64,000 nucleotides of DNA from an uncultured Lachnospiraceae bacterium (GTDB lineage: Bacteria; Bacillota; Clostridia; Lachnospirales; Lachnospiraceae): the NCBI GenBank assembly GCA_946414885.1, contig CAMKQH010000017.1, forward strand, positions 1 through 64,000, read 5' to 3'. The position numbers and the translations under genes were made by a program. The notes below the pieces were generated by a model. The model made no database searches. It saw only the letters and a program-made list of their open reading frames with translations, and was not told the DNA's origin. This document shows, piece after piece, positions 20,140 to 28,466 of this stretch. How positions within the stretch are numbered: position 1 is the first letter of the stretch; each line of letters begins with the position of its first letter.

Positions 20140-21277
20140 ACTTTAGATCCCTCGTCTCCCGATTCCAGCCCGTACAGGCAAAGATCTCCTTCACCTTATA
20201 GTGCTCCATGAACACCACCGTCTGAAAACAATCCATCATCTTCATCAGTTCGTCGCGGTTGTACTTGCTCTCATACAGGCAATAGTCCACAAGCTTTTCC
20301 AGCGCCTTTTCCGCGGAAGGGGCGTGGATCGTTGCGGCGCACAGCTGCCCCGTATATGCCGCGTTCAACAAATACAATGCTTCCTCGCCCTTCACCTCGC
20401 CGATGATGAAAAAATCCACGTCCATGGTAAGCCCCGCAATGCTAATGTCCTTCAGATCGTAGTTTACCTGGCTCTCCCCGGCTCCCGGCAGGGAATGCAA
20501 AAACATCATGTCTGGATGATACATGGTGGTCAGCTCATCCGCCTGCTGCGTCACAAGCACCGCCATATTATCCGGCAGCGTCTCCTTCAGCGCATTGAGA
20601 AGCGTCGTTTTCCCGGAAGAATTCCCGCCGCAGATCAGCGTGGAACCGCTTCGGAAGCGGAGCGCAAGTAGCTCGGCCGTCTCCCTGCTCAGCATCTCCC
20701 TCTCCATCAGCTTTTTCAGCATGGGAAAGTCCTTCGGCACCTTCCGGATGCACAGATAAGGCTGATCATAGGTGTTGACCAGCGGCATGGAGACCGTGAA
20801 CCGCAGGATAAAATCCGGATGACTGTCATTGTCCGTAAACCTCTGAATGGCATTCACGTTCGATACGTTCACCTGATTCTTGGTCGCCACGTAGTCGACA
20901 AACTGCCGGTATTCCTTCTCAGACGCAAAGCTCACTCCCGCGTCCATCCGCCTTCCAAGGCGCTTGATCCGCACGTTGTCATACGCAACCACCCGTATGT
21001 CCGACACGTCCGCGTCATCAATGAGCGGTGACAGAATCGAATACCCAAACACGTATTGTTCAAAGCTCTGAAGGAGCCTTTCCTGTTGCTTCGACGACAT
21101 GGGATAATAATGGGCCACGTGCCCGCGCACCTCGCCCAGAAAGTCCTGCCGGCTCATGCTTCCCCTTCTCACCTGCATCAAAACGTTTTGCTTCTGCGTC
21201 AGATAATCCTGCACCAGGTCCATCAGCTGGTCCTGCCCTTCAGGTTTTGCCTGATACTCCGCCTTTTCTTCTTTCAT
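20123..21277 (-). CDS. tadA: Tad pilus assembly ATPase TadA/CpaF
   Basis: 384 residues. Secretion ATPase with Walker A GGNSSGKTT and Walker B-like DFFIIGEVKGEEAL, plus the N-terminal domain around SILSPLIDDADVSDIRV typical of CpaF. It would power Flp pilus assembly through TadB and TadC. AAGGAAGG lies just before the ATG. It is the first gene of the nine-gene Tad operon (TadZ is not visible). Confidence 0.92.
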   Translation of the reverse strand: MKEEKAEYQAKPEGQDQLMDLVQDYLTQKQNVLMQVRRGSMSRQDFLGEVRGHVAHYYPMSSKQQERLLQSFEQYVFGYSILSPLIDDADVSDIRVVAYDNVRIKRLGRRMDAGVSFASEKEYRQFVDYVATKNQVNVSNVNAIQRFTDNDSHPDFILRFTVSMPLVNTYDQPYLCIRKVPKDFPMLKKLMEREMLSRETAELLALRFRSGSTLICGGNSSGKTTLLNALKETLPDNMAVLVTQQADELTTMYHPDMMFLHSLPGAGESQVNYDLKDISIAGLTMDVDFFIIGEVKGEEALYLLNAAYTGQLCAATIHAPSAEKALEKLVDYCLYESKYNRDELMKMMDCFQTVVFMEHYKVKEIFACTGWNRETRDLKYERLL

Positions 21278-21418
21278 CCTTCCTTTCTCCTTCCAAGTAC
21301 GTTCCGCCGCTTTGGCTTTCGTCGTCAGGCGCTTTTAGCGTCCTCATGCGGAAAACGGCGCCATTTTCCTGATTTTTGGGCGCAAAAAATACACCTGTCA
21401 AACTAAAAAATTAATTGG

Positions 21419-21439
21419 GAAAAAACGGCTGAACAGCCA
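21419..21439 (-). terminator. Small hairpin with T-run before tadA
   Basis: Minus strand GGCTG-TT-CAGCC followed by GTTTTTT. Either a second terminator for the HAD gene or an attenuator in the tad leader. Confidence 0.5.
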
Positions 21440-21492
21440 TGATTTAGAACCCGGGGATCATCGTCCCGTCGAGGTAATTGCAACTTTACACC

Positions 21493-21535
21493 TAAAAAGA
21501 ACCGCTGTCAATACGTTGACGGCGATTCTTTGTTT
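21493..21535 (-). terminator. Bidirectional terminator after the HAD gene
   Basis: Stem GAATCGCCGTCAAC-GTA-TTGACAGCGGTTC (with G-T pairs) followed by TTTTT on the minus strand and by TTTGTTTTT on the plus strand. Confidence 0.7.
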
Positions 21536-21635
21536 TTCGTCCTTTTGACGAATTTGGGGCTCTCATCTCATTATGAAAACGGGGGAGGATTCAGAAATCA
21601 TATGGAGTCGACACACGTCAAAAGGACGTTAAGCC

Positions 21636-22238
21636 CTAACTGATTTTTTCTTCTTTACATAAGATCTCACTGATGTCATTCCAGTTCTTGACCCTCGTGA
21701 TCCTGTCCCCCTCCAAATTCTGGTTATAGGGAGCATCATACAAAAGCACTTGGATCCCATTGCTTGCCAGCACGCCGGCAGTCACGGGATTGTCGTCGAT
21801 CACTACGTCCACCTGGTTTTCCAGGCAATGCATTAATTCATACCAGACGACGCTCTCCTCGTCACAATAAAACAAGTCATGAGGGTAAAATCCATTTTTC
21901 TGCAGCCAGTTATTCAAGAATCTCCGGCTCAAGTATCCCATCAGGGTTCGCGAAGTGATCTCCCTTCTGGAAGTGATCTGGTAGATCTTGTGCCCATTCT
22001 TCAACAGACTGTCATACACCTTGTCCGCCTGCGGATAAGGCGGATATTTCCTGCAATAATACGGGAAAAACCAACGCATCCTGAAGAAGAAGGCTTGTCT
22101 CTTGGAAGCGTGAAACATGTCCTCTACGTCATATGCGTCCGGGTTGGCGGGAGCCCTCCTGAAAAAGCGCTCCCCGTACTTACGCATAAACTCGGGCGTA
22201 TTTAAAAGGACGCCGTCCACGTCTACTCCTATGTTCAT
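21636..22238 (-). CDS. HAD-family 5'-nucleotidase-like phosphatase
   Basis: 200 residues. The N-terminal MNIGVDVDGVLLNTPE is HAD motif I (DxDG), QITSR is motif II-like and VDVVIDDNP is motif IV. The layout resembles the NT5C/YqfW-type nucleotidase group. Substrate is unknown. AGAGGTG precedes the ATG. It lies 41 bp after the truncated AMP-ligase-like gene and may share its transcript. Confidence 0.8.
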   Translation of the reverse strand: MNIGVDVDGVLLNTPEFMRKYGERFFRRAPANPDAYDVEDMFHASKRQAFFFRMRWFFPYYCRKYPPYPQADKVYDSLLKNGHKIYQITSRREITSRTLMGYLSRRFLNNWLQKNGFYPHDLFYCDEESVVWYELMHCLENQVDVVIDDNPVTAGVLASNGIQVLLYDAPYNQNLEGDRITRVKNWNDISEILCKEEKIS

Positions 22239-22279
22239 TTACAACACCTCTTCCATCCTACAATTTAATTTTCAATTTC

Positions 22280-23404
22280 TTAGATCCCAAATTCCGCGCC
22301 CTGATCGGGATACCATTCCCTGGTTGAGATCCCGCAATGGACTGGGAAGGATTCCTCTTCGGAACCATATGCGTTCGGGAAAGAAATGCCCATGTCCTGG
22401 AAGAACTGAACCGTTTCCATTGAGCACGGCGCCGTTCCGCAGCCTAGCACGTGGATGTTTCGTCCAAATTCCGAGGCATAGAAGGGTCTCATCAAAAGCT
22501 TCATCTGATATCCCGTATGCCTGCGCAGATAGGACGTAACGCCCCTGCAGCTTGCATACAGCATCCTGACACCCTTGGAACGCTTGGAAATCTCTTCCTC
22601 CATTTTCTTCCGGATGGCGTCATATGACTTCGGGATCATCACCAGGTGCGTCGGTTCATAGGTCCGAAGTCCCATCATAAGATCCTCTGAACTGAATTCC
22701 GGAACAAAGGCCATCTCCGAGCCGAGCTGATAATTAATAAAAAGCATGGTATAACCTGCATCCTGCGTCTGGGGCAAAACGTGTAAAAAGCGGCTGTGAT
22801 CATCATATGCCGCATGGGCTGCCGCGGTGTCGGCAGAATGCATCATGGCCTGATACGTGATCTCCGATCCCTTTTTACATGCCACGTCGCCGGAGGAAAA
22901 AATAATGGCCATCACGTTTTCATCTCCGTACTCAGCGGTTTTCTCCCTCTCCTTCCGCTCAGGATTCAGCAACCCAAAATCCATCTGATCGGAAATCAGA
23001 CGGAATACGGGAACGGATGCGCGAAGCTCCCTGTCCAAAAGGGCGTATCTCTCTTCTGCGATCACAACCGCCGACGGGTCCACGTAACGAAGGAGCTTAT
23101 TCTGCTCCTCCACCGGCAGGGAAATGTCCGGCAAAACTGCCACGTAACCCAGATAAGATAACGCGAGCAGCATCATCGCACTCTGTGCTGACGGTCTGGC
23201 AAGCACTGCCACGCGCTCCGTCTTTCCGATTCCCTGCGCCTCAAGCGCTTCCCCCACCTGCATTGTCATCTCGCGAAGCTGCCCGTAGGTGTACCTCTCC
23301 GCATACTTTTCCGATAAATAATCAACGATCGCCGTCTTCTCCTCATATTTCTGAAACACGGCATCCATCCGCTTTACAAAATCTTCCCGCAAATATGTTT
23401 TCAT
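22280..23404 (-). CDS. Truncated AMP-binding (acyl-CoA synthetase-like) protein
   Basis: 374 residues from the second Met (GGAG 7 bp upstream). It resembles the N-terminal domain of adenylate-forming enzymes: DYLSEKYAERYTYGQLREM, LARPSAQSAMMLLALSYLGYVAVLPD, and the NAYGSEE stretch matching the YGxTE motif. Full enzymes have 500-600 residues; here the hinge and C-terminal domain with the catalytic lysine are absent. The phosphate-binding loop (normally SGTTGxPKG) is changed to FSSGDVACKKGSE. Probably not a normal ligase: it could be a pseudoenzyme, a half-domain protein or a decayed gene. The sequence after the stop does not continue the family. Confidence 0.75.
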   Translation of the reverse strand: MKTYLREDFVKRMDAVFQKYEEKTAIVDYLSEKYAERYTYGQLREMTMQVGEALEAQGIGKTERVAVLARPSAQSAMMLLALSYLGYVAVLPDISLPVEEQNKLLRYVDPSAVVIAEERYALLDRELRASVPVFRLISDQMDFGLLNPERKEREKTAEYGDENVMAIIFSSGDVACKKGSEITYQAMMHSADTAAAHAAYDDHSRFLHVLPQTQDAGYTMLFINYQLGSEMAFVPEFSSEDLMMGLRTYEPTHLVMIPKSYDAIRKKMEEEISKRSKGVRMLYASCRGVTSYLRRHTGYQMKLLMRPFYASEFGRNIHVLGCGTAPCSMETVQFFQDMGISFPNAYGSEEESFPVHCGISTREWYPDQGAEFGI

Positions 23405-23428
23405 TTTCATTCTCCGTCTTAAGTTTCT

Positions 23429-23674
23429 TTAGTCCATCATCATGGCATCCAGGAGTTCGTCGCAGGTCGCATTGATGACGTGCGTTCCGTCTGACCATAC
23501 GATCCTGTCGCCGCAGGCTTTGGCCGTTGCGAAAAAGCCCACGTCCGTCAGCCGCGAAAACCGCAGAGTTTTCACCCGCTTTATCATGTTCACGACCGCA
23601 ACGCTGCCGTTCTTAAACTGCAGGACCAAAAGAAATCCGGGAAGCGGCGTTACTTCACTTAAAATCTCCTCCAT
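23429..23674 (-). CDS. DUF2442-type small protein
   Basis: 81 residues. The pattern LPGFLLVLQFKNGSVAVVNM...W.DGTHVINATCDELL matches the DUF2442 family, small proteins of unknown role sometimes found next to DUF4160/toxin-like genes. None is adjacent here. It lies 24 bp upstream of the AMP-ligase-like gene, so is probably in its transcript. Confidence 0.65.
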   Translation of the reverse strand: MEEILSEVTPLPGFLLVLQFKNGSVAVVNMIKRVKTLRFSRLTDVGFFATAKACGDRIVWSDGTHVINATCDELLDAMMMD

Positions 23675-23804
23675 TACGCGCTCCTCCTTTCTATTCCATC
23701 ATACAAGCATGACGTTCATCGCACATCACCCGAATGGGTAGTTTTTGGGTAATTTTTTTCATCACCCATCCCCCTTTCCCCAAAAGGTTCCCCCCAACAA
23801 CACG

Positions 23805-23837
23805 AAAAAAAGGCAAGGGTTTGATTCTCCCTTGCCG
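23805..23837 (-). terminator. Terminator of the LuxR-family gene
   Basis: GGCAAGGG-AGAATCAAA-CCCTTGCC followed by seven Ts on the minus strand. Confidence 0.85.
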
Positions 23838-23883
23838 TTTGGATCCGTGCCCGTGCACGATCTTATTCTCGTCACGCCTCTGG

Positions 23884-26340
23884 TTATCTTAACATGTCCA
23901 CCAGCTTGCTTCTTCTGTCAATGTTCATTTTTTGGAAGGCGATCTTCAGATGATGCTTCACCGTGTTCTCCGAAATGTTGAGGCGCCTTGCGATCTCTTT
24001 ATTATGCAGGCCCTTGGCGGCAAGCTCCGCAACCTCCCTCTCGCGATCCGTCAGTTCTTCCTCCTCCGAGCCCTGCTCCTCCAGCATGGCAAAGATATGG
24101 CTCTCGTCCGCCCGGTTATACCGCACGTCCAGCGCCTTGATCTCGCGGATGGTCTGTGCATGCTTTGAGGCAATGCCAGGCATCAAAAACAGCACTTGGA
24201 AATACTTCCTGAAGCAAGCCAGGAAGGTATAATTCTTATCCTGCCCCGCCAGCGAAAGGGACTTATCCAAATACTCCGATGCCTTTACGATCCTTCCGAT
24301 CGCCAGATAGCAAAGCGCTAGTCCGCAGTACATAAAATTCCGCGTGGACGTGGAGATCAGTCTCTCATCCAGGCTCAGGGATGCTTCCACGGAGGCGATC
24401 GCCTTGCTGTACTCCTTTTTCAGAAGGAGGTCCGTGATCCTGCAGGTCTTGATCATAAAGGTGGTGAAGGTCAGGTCAGACAACTGGTCCGCCTCCCCCT
24501 GGGTCCACAGAGCAGAGCGTCCCGTCTCCATCATCAGGCCCAACAGATATCCGCGCACCGTTTCCACCATGTAAACGTTCAGCATCTTCCCTTGCAGGAA
24601 GGGGAAGCCCTGTGCCTTGTTCTCCAGGTAATCTATGGCCTTCTGCAGCCCCAGCATGTTGGATCGGTAAATGGAATTGATGCCGAGGAGCAACGCCGCG
24701 CCATAGGCTGCCGGCGCATTACCGGCCTGCTCCGCCAGGAACGCCGCCTTGTATGCCTGGATGTCCGATTCCTCAAACCTTCCCTGCACGGAATATGCCT
24801 CGCCGCGATAGATCTCAGCCGCGCCGGCCGCGTGATCATTCGTGAGCCGGTTGTAAAGCTTCATCACGCGATCCATCACGTCCGCCGTCTCGAGCATGGT
24901 CCCCGGCTTTGAATACAACAGATACCACATGGAGGTGCAGCCAAACAAGAAGGGCTCCTCCTTTACAAACAGCTCCGACGAACGATCCAGCAATTCCTCC
25001 GCCCGCTGATATTTCTTTTCCATATTTTCCAGATCCGGGAAATCGCTAAAGGCATCCAGCAGATACCATTCCCCCAGCAGCTGTTCGTCGCCAATCCCCT
25101 CTAATAACCCACGGATCCGCTTCATCTGCGTCTCAAATTCCTGAAACTGGCAGCCTGCGTACAATCCATAGCAAAGTCTCAAAAGGGACAGGGGATATTT
25201 CTTCTGAATCTCCTCCGGACAGCGCCGAAGCACGGTCTTCGCCAGCGTAGCATAAGAGACGCCGTCAAAATCCTCCGTGATCAGGCATACCAACCGGCAC
25301 TTTAGAATGCTCTCATCGTCATCCGCGTGAAAGAAACAGTTGACGGCCGCCCGGTCCATGCCATTCTTTTGATATACGATGCCGGATTTCCGGTAAACCT
25401 CCCTGCGGAAGCTCTCATCCGTCTCCAACAACTGATTCTGAAGAAACCGGAGCAAAATTTCATGCGGATACAGTTCCCTCTTCGCCTGCTGATGGCGTAC
25501 CAGCGGGATCCTCAAAAACAGTTGCCTTAGTTCCTCTCCACGGATTTCCTCCGGCTGAAGCTCCTTCACGATCCCTTCGGAAAGTCTGTCAAACAGGCAA
25601 AACCTTAAAAGCGCTTCCTGTTGTTGAGGTTGCAGGCGCTTCCAGAAAAATTCGTGCAACAGGTCTTCCATGTCCTTGATCTCAACGGCTCCCTCGCCCT
25701 CTGACTCATTCTCAAGGCAGAGCGCAACGGCCGCCGCCCAGCCGTCAGTCCGCTGGCGGATCTCCCGGATCTTCTCAGTCGTCACCTTCGTCCCAAGCTG
25801 CTTTGCAAACGCCTCCACGTCCCTCTCGTTCAAAAGCAGGTCCCTGCTGTGGAAATAACAAATGGACCCTTCCAGGGAAGACAAAACGTTTCTGTGCCGC
25901 CCAAAGTTTTGGGAAATAAAGATCGTCCGCAGCCCGTCCCTGTCGCGTTTGGCCAGGCTGTCCAAGACCTGCGGCTGCCAATTGGCTAGGGCAAACTGAA
26001 AATTGTCAAACACAAGGGTCAGCGGCTCCTTTACCTTTAATTCCATCAGGATCTTGGCCGCCTGCTCCGCATTGCTTCGGTTCAGATATCCCAGATCCTG
26101 CAGCTTGCCAGCGGCAATCTCGTCCACCTGATGGATCTGACGGATGAACCAACGGAAACTGCTGTCAGGGAGACTCTCCACCGCCGTATACCAATAAACC
26201 GGCTCCTCGCTTCCGTCCAGGATCCTGTGCACGGCCGTGGTCTTTCCGTAACCCGCCGGCGCCTCCAATATGGAGAGCGGACAATCCAGTATTCTATCCA
26301 GTTTTTGCAACAGTTCTTCTGAAAAATATAACTGTTCCAT
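23884..26340 (-). CDS. MalT-like LuxR-family transcriptional regulator
   Basis: 818 residues. An N-terminal NTPase has Walker A EAPAGYGKTT and LVFDNFQ as Walker B. A long alpha-helical repeat region (TPR-like, about residues 330-730) follows, and the C-terminus is a LuxR HTH (LTDREREVAELAAKGLHNKEIARRLNISENTVKHHL). This is the STAND/MalT architecture; such proteins are activated by a small ligand plus ATP. The start is ATG 26340, with AAAGGGG upstream; the track includes an upstream TTG. Divergent from the 39-residue peptide gene. Ligand and targets are unknown. Confidence 0.88.
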   Translation of the reverse strand: MEQLYFSEELLQKLDRILDCPLSILEAPAGYGKTTAVHRILDGSEEPVYWYTAVESLPDSSFRWFIRQIHQVDEIAAGKLQDLGYLNRSNAEQAAKILMELKVKEPLTLVFDNFQFALANWQPQVLDSLAKRDRDGLRTIFISQNFGRHRNVLSSLEGSICYFHSRDLLLNERDVEAFAKQLGTKVTTEKIREIRQRTDGWAAAVALCLENESEGEGAVEIKDMEDLLHEFFWKRLQPQQQEALLRFCLFDRLSEGIVKELQPEEIRGEELRQLFLRIPLVRHQQAKRELYPHEILLRFLQNQLLETDESFRREVYRKSGIVYQKNGMDRAAVNCFFHADDDESILKCRLVCLITEDFDGVSYATLAKTVLRRCPEEIQKKYPLSLLRLCYGLYAGCQFQEFETQMKRIRGLLEGIGDEQLLGEWYLLDAFSDFPDLENMEKKYQRAEELLDRSSELFVKEEPFLFGCTSMWYLLYSKPGTMLETADVMDRVMKLYNRLTNDHAAGAAEIYRGEAYSVQGRFEESDIQAYKAAFLAEQAGNAPAAYGAALLLGINSIYRSNMLGLQKAIDYLENKAQGFPFLQGKMLNVYMVETVRGYLLGLMMETGRSALWTQGEADQLSDLTFTTFMIKTCRITDLLLKKEYSKAIASVEASLSLDERLISTSTRNFMYCGLALCYLAIGRIVKASEYLDKSLSLAGQDKNYTFLACFRKYFQVLFLMPGIASKHAQTIREIKALDVRYNRADESHIFAMLEEQGSEEEELTDREREVAELAAKGLHNKEIARRLNISENTVKHHLKIAFQKMNIDRRSKLVDMLR

Positions 26341-26371
26341 CAGTTTCGACCCCTTTAGCAAATTCTAATTC

Positions 26372-26399
26372 TTGATTTTTGCGACAAATATGATATGAT
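26372..26399 (+). promoter_or_regulatory. Promoter of the 39-residue peptide gene
   Basis: TTGATT, 16-bp spacer, TATGAT, about 70 bp before the small ORF. Lies in the divergent region shared with the LuxR-type gene. Confidence 0.6.
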
Positions 26400-26467
26400 G
26401 TAATAAGAGTTTTTAGAAGTTCAGGCATTCTGCATTCCGATTTGGACGTAACAGAGAGGAGAACCTC

Positions 26468-26587
26468 ATGGAATTATTATTTCTTTTGGGCGGCGGACTG
26501 CTGATCATCATCATCGCAGTGGTGATCGCCGTGGTCAGTTCCGTAGTTAGCGCCGTGGCGGCAGATCAAGATGACGGAGAAGATTGA
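26468..26587 (+). CDS. Small membrane peptide, 39 residues
   Basis: Too short for the ORF track. ATG at 26468 is preceded by AGAGGAG with 6-7 bp spacing and encodes MELLFLLGGGLLIIIIAVVI, then AVVSSVVSAVAADQDDGED and a stop. One hydrophobic helix and an acidic tail predict a single-span membrane peptide. Its own promoter and a terminator whose stem overlaps the last codons support a real gene. The function is unknown. The neighbouring LuxR-like regulator is divergent and the serine hydrolase convergent. Confidence 0.7.
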   Translation: MELLFLLGGGLLIIIIAVVIAVVSSVVSAVAADQDDGED

Positions 26588-26610
26588 TAACGATCTCCGT
26601 CATCTTTTTT
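26570..26610 (+). terminator. Terminator overlapping the end of the 39-residue ORF
   Basis: GATGACGGAGA pairs with TCTCCGTCATC (11-bp perfect stem) followed by TTTTTT. The left arm encodes the final Asp/Gly/Glu codons of the small ORF. Confidence 0.8.
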
Positions 26611-26650
26611 GTTACAATCTCTCGGCACGCGCCCCTAAGCACATTTGTCT

Positions 26651-27829
26651 TTATTCCAACTCATCAAGCGCGCCGTACGTCACGGCCCGAAGCTTTCTTA
26701 CGATCTGCACGTTTCCGAAATCTCCCCGCTGCACGAAATACAGGAATACCAGCTGGTCCTTGGGATCCATCACAACGAAATTGCCGGTCCAGCCGTCCCA
26801 TCCGAAGACGCCTTCATTCCCGAACAACCCTTCCGTCACGGGATCTAGCAGCGTTCTCATAAGACATCCGTATCCAAAGCCATCCACCGCATTCCAGTAC
26901 AGATTATCCTTTTGCGCCTGCGTCAAAGCATCCTTTTGCATAAATGCCACGGTCCTGCTCCCCAGGATCCGCCTGCCGTTATAAACGCCGCCCTGGATCA
27001 TCATCTGCGCGAAGTGCGCATAATCATCCAAGGTCGAAACAAGCCCCGCGCCGCCGGATTCAAAGGCCACGTCCTCCCCGTAATAAACAGCGAGGTGACA
27101 ATCCAGGGAAGGCGCGATCTTCCCCTGCTTCTGATCATAAAGATATATCTGCGCAAAGCGGTCCTTCTTCTCCTTGGGCACAAAGAATCCCGTATCCTTC
27201 ATGTCCAGGGGCTCAAAGATCTCTTTTTTCAAGAACTCACCGTACCGCATTCCGGACACGGCTTCCACCATGGCGCCCAGAACGTCAGCGGACAAGCCAT
27301 ACATCCATTTTTCTCCAGGCTGGAAGCAGGTTGGGATCTTTGCGATCTCCCGCATATAGTCCCGCGTCGTGACCGTCTCTCCGTGAAGCCGCCTGTCCAC
27401 CAGCTCCCCGAACAGCTTCGCCATGCGCCTGCCGGGCTCATGCCCCTCGTCAGGATAGGGAATGCCCGAGTTCATGTTCAAGAGATCCCAAATGGTGATC
27501 GGACGCTTTAACGTCACCTCCTGCCCGTCTTCCCAAACCTTCGTCTCCCAAAACTCCGGAAGATAATACGCAACCGGGTCATGCAGGTCAATCAGTCCGC
27601 GCTCCGCAAGGATCATCACCGCCACTGCCGTCACCGGCTTTGTCATCGAGAACAGCCGGATCATCGTATCCCGCGCCATGGGACGTCCCTCTTCCTTATC
27701 CGCCATGCCATAGGCCCCGTAATAGATTTCCTTTCCATTATGCAAAACCAATGCGCTAGCCCCCGGCAGATTTCCCGCCTCCACCTCACGCAGCAGCACC
27801 TGATCCATCAACTCTTTATAATTCTTCAT
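26651..27829 (-). CDS. Serine hydrolase of the beta-lactamase/class C-like family
   Basis: 392 residues. The SxxK motif is SMTK near residue 61, in the context RLFSMTKPVTAVAVMILAERG. A Tyr motif YGLS lies near residue 178, and a C-terminal GWDG may take the role of the HxG/KTG strand. Such proteins include esterases, D-aminopeptidases and PBP-like hydrolases. There is no signal peptide, so it is probably cytoplasmic and not a resistance lactamase. AAGGAGACGTGAG precedes the ATG. Confidence 0.85.
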   Translation of the reverse strand: MKNYKELMDQVLLREVEAGNLPGASALVLHNGKEIYYGAYGMADKEEGRPMARDTMIRLFSMTKPVTAVAVMILAERGLIDLHDPVAYYLPEFWETKVWEDGQEVTLKRPITIWDLLNMNSGIPYPDEGHEPGRRMAKLFGELVDRRLHGETVTTRDYMREIAKIPTCFQPGEKWMYGLSADVLGAMVEAVSGMRYGEFLKKEIFEPLDMKDTGFFVPKEKKDRFAQIYLYDQKQGKIAPSLDCHLAVYYGEDVAFESGGAGLVSTLDDYAHFAQMMIQGGVYNGRRILGSRTVAFMQKDALTQAQKDNLYWNAVDGFGYGCLMRTLLDPVTEGLFGNEGVFGWDGWTGNFVVMDPKDQLVFLYFVQRGDFGNVQIVRKLRAVTYGALDELE

Positions 27830-27874
27830 CTCACGTCTCCTTTATCACACAGTTTCCCAAAATCCCACTTCATC

Positions 27875-28062
27875 ACAGCGAGATATGTATCTTTTTGATT
27901 TTCCGCTGTTAAAAATCTTGTGCCTGCTTGGTTTTCTACGGCGAGATTTACATTTTTTGATTTCCCGCTGTCAAAGATCTTCCGTCTACTCGGTTTTCTA
28001 CAGCGAGATTTACAATTTCTGATTTCCCGCTGTTTCAAGCATTCTTCTTGCCCGATTTTGCG
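27875..28062. repeat. 62-63-bp tandem repeat, three copies
   Basis: Units begin at 27875, 27938 and about 28000. Each contains CAGCGAGATxTxxATTTTTTGATTTCCCGCTG, whose ends (CAGCG/CGCTG) can pair, followed by AAAGATCTTxxGxCTxCTxGGTTTTCTA. The segment between the hairpins is also conserved, so this is not a CRISPR array. The minus ORF 27826-28197 reads through it with a 21-residue repeat but has no recognisable domain. The wider gap 27830-28438 holds only this array, a terminator and the 31-bp array. Confidence 0.8.
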
Positions 28063-28167
28063 AAGGGAGCCACCTCTATAAACCCCAATTTGCAAATCAG
28101 CAACCATCCCTACAAACCCCGATATACGAAACCACCCCGTCAAAACCGAACTTTGGATTCCAGCCAC

Positions 28168-28215
28168 ACAAAAACACCTGTCAGCCATTACTATCACTAT
28201 AATGGATGACAGGTG
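28168..28215 (-). terminator. Terminator downstream of the GH51 gene
   Basis: CACCTGTCATCCATTA pairs with TAATGGCTGACAGGTG around TAGTGATAG, followed by TTTTTGTG on the minus strand. It lies beyond the 31-bp repeat array. Confidence 0.7.
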
Positions 28216-28281
28216 CTTCGGTCAACGGATTTTTCCGTAACGAAACATTCCGCCTCACATATTCAATTTATCACGGAAGTC

Positions 28282-28466
28282 CACTATTTCTTTTGCGCAA
28301 CCTTAGGCAACCAATTATTGTTTCAAGGTAACCTCAATCCGCCAATTACTTCTTCTGCGCAACCTCAAGCCGCCAATTATTTCTTCAGCGTAACCTCTAG
28401 CCACCAATTACTTCTTCAGCGTAACCTCTGGCAACCAATTACTTCTTTAAGGTAACCTCAAGCAGC
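28282..28466. repeat. 31-bp tandem array copied from the 3' end of the GH51 gene
   Basis: CCAATTACTTCTTCAGCGTAACCTCxxG recurs with an exact 31-bp period (CAATT at 28312, 28343, 28374, 28405, 28436), with a weaker unit before these. The last unit is the stop codon and last eight codons of the arabinofuranosidase gene (EVTLKK-stop). The other units lie downstream of the stop. It therefore looks like repeated tandem duplication of the gene's tail. Confidence 0.85.

Larger units (their letters stand above)
21278..21635. other. Intergenic region upstream of the Tad operon
   Basis: 358 bp with no gene. It holds two hairpins (next entries) and a 12-bp perfect inverted repeat GTCCTTTTGACG (21539-21550) / CGTCAAAAGGAC (21616-21627). 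A TTGACA about 120 bp before tadA could be a -35 element, but no convincing -10 follows. No riboswitch consensus, including c-di-GMP types, was recognised. Confidence 0.6.

Noticed and set aside
21278-21635. Cyclic-di-GMP riboswitch upstream of the Tad operon
   Set aside because: No match to the conserved GCAAACC...GGGACGCAAAGC type elements on either strand.
26651-27829. Beta-lactamase resistance gene
   Set aside because: No signal peptide and no clear KTG motif; better described as a family serine hydrolase.
27875-28062. Possible CRISPR array (about 32-bp repeat, 30-bp spacers)
   Set aside because: The 'spacers' are similar to each other, there are only three units and no cas genes; it is a plain tandem repeat.
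27826-28197. 123-residue minus ORF upstream of the serine hydrolase
   Set aside because: Runs through the tandem repeat, has no convincing ribosome site and no domain; treated as non-coding.
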